A stretch of DNA of 7,093 bases from Deltaproteobacteria bacterium. GTDB lineage: Bacteria > Desulfobacterota > Desulfobulbia > Desulfobulbales > Desulfocapsaceae. Shown in pieces: positions 6,546 to 7,093 of the stretch (within the stretch, counting starts at the first letter, position 1; each line of letters begins with the position of its first letter). The stretch covers positions 1 through 7,093 of the forward strand of contig JAJYAX010000080.1 in NCBI GenBank assembly GCA_021779275.1, in the 5' to 3' direction. The notes below the pieces were generated by a model, which saw only the letters and a list, made by a program, of their open reading frames with translations, had not been told where the DNA came from and made no database searches. Position numbers and translations under genes: made by a program.

Positions 6546-6566
6546 AGGATGAAATATCTTCATTCT
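6546..6566. repeat. Inverted repeat upstream of msrA
   Basis: AGGATGAA (6546-6553) and TTCATTCT (6559-6566) pair over eight positions (one G-U) around the five-base centre ATATC. It lies just downstream of a TATAGG (6535-6540) that could serve as a -10, and 27 bases before the msrA start. It could be an operator or an RNA hairpin in the msrA leader. No regulator is visible in the window. Confidence 0.35.
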
Positions 6567-6593
6567 GAGAGACCTCATGCGAGGAGGCGCGCC

Positions 6594-7093
6594 ATGAGAA
6601 AAGACACTCTACAAGGTATACTTTCAAGCATTTTCACAACACTTTGCCTGGTGGCGCTCATCGGGATTGCCCCGGCACGAGCGGAAAATACGACAATGGA
6701 AACCACCGGCAAGCCAGAGAAGGCCCTTTTTGCCGGCGGCTGTTTCTGGTGTATGACCAAACCCTTTGAAACACAGGACGGGGTCATCTCGGTGACGGCC
6801 GGGTATGCCGGCGGCGCCACGGAGAATCCGACCTATCACGATTATGTGGCGGGCGGACATATCGAGGTGGTTCAGGTCCTTTTTGATCCCAAAAAGGTGA
6901 CCTACGGGAAACTGCTGGATATCTTCTGGCATCAGATCGATCCCACAGACGCCGGCGGCCAGTTCGTTGACCGGGGGCATGCCTATATTTCGGCAATCTT
7001 TGTCTATAACGACGAGCAGAGACGTCTGGCCCAGGCCTCGAAGATGAAACTGGCGGACAGCGGCATCTTCAAGAGTCCTCTGGTCACACCTGT
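6594..7093 (+). CDS. msrA: Exported peptide-methionine (S)-S-oxide reductase, 3' end beyond window
   Basis: Reduces the S-epimer of methionine sulfoxide in oxidised proteins. The first 166 codons are visible. Residues 1-30 form a type I signal peptide (basic start, hydrophobic core, APARA before the cut), so the enzyme acts in the periplasm. The catalytic motif GGCFWC (C50, with a second Cys at 53) is followed by GYAGG (70-74), NPTYHDYVAGGHIEVVQV (78-95) and FWHQIDPTDAGGQFVDRG (111-128), all typical of MsrA. The segment before GHIE is about two residues shorter than in the common TGHAE form, a variant I recall in other MsrA proteins. The ATG at 6594 has an excellent GAGGAGG six bases upstream. 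The gene may continue as MsrA alone or as an MsrA-MsrB fusion; the end is not in the window. It is separated from the exchanger by 204 bases and is probably its own unit. Confidence 0.95.
   Translation, partial: MRKDTLQGILSSIFTTLCLVALIGIAPARAENTTMETTGKPEKALFAGGCFWCMTKPFETQDGVISVTAGYAGGATENPTYHDYVAGGHIEVVQVLFDPKKVTYGKLLDIFWHQIDPTDAGGQFVDRGHAYISAIFVYNDEQRRLAQASKMKLADSGIFKSPLVTP

Overview
The window looks like chromosomal core sequence from a Gram-negative anaerobe or facultative anaerobe, most likely in the former Deltaproteobacteria (Desulfobacterota/Desulfuromonadota, Geobacter/Desulfuromonas-like). The clues are a small acidic 2[4Fe-4S] ferredoxin of the kind I associate with Geobacter relatives, an exported MsrA, moderate-to-high GC with GC-rich third positions, and a c-di-AMP riboswitch on a potassium transporter. 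The taxonomic placement is an inference from memory, not a database result. I see no mobile element, CRISPR array, tRNA or rRNA.

Left part, minus strand, read right to left. A ferredoxin gene (2855-3040) with a strong ribosome binding site ends in a rho-independent terminator (2788-2829). Immediately past it lie a small four-helix membrane protein of unknown function (2342-2773), alanine racemase alr (1172-2314) and arginyl-tRNA synthetase argS (1-1175, running off the window). alr and argS overlap by ATGA. No separate promoter is obvious for the last three genes, so they may be transcribed by read-through of the ferredoxin terminator.

Middle, the 521-base divergent intergenic region (3041-3561). 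The ferredoxin promoter candidate faces left. Facing right are a consensus-like promoter, a ydaO/yuaA-class c-di-AMP riboswitch (about 3278-3420), an intrinsic terminator (3439-3475), and then the kup start. A six-base segment at the 3' edge of the aptamer is exactly complementary to the 5' arm of the terminator. This gives a simple mutually exclusive OFF switch.

Right part, plus strand. kup (3562-5379, Kup/HAK/KT K+ importer) is followed after 2 bases by a ten-helix CaCA-superfamily cation exchanger (5382-6389). Its two alpha repeats keep the catalytic-type glutamates but lack other usual ion ligands. Both would be under c-di-AMP control, so the unit looks like a cation-homeostasis operon that shuts off when c-di-AMP (a signal of high K+) is high. 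After a 204-base gap with an inverted repeat comes msrA (6594 to window end), an exported methionine sulfoxide reductase A with a signal peptide.

The most interesting item is the c-di-AMP-switched kup plus divergent-exchanger operon. The riboswitch class and Kup are established families. The exchanger's substrate and its joint control are not obvious.
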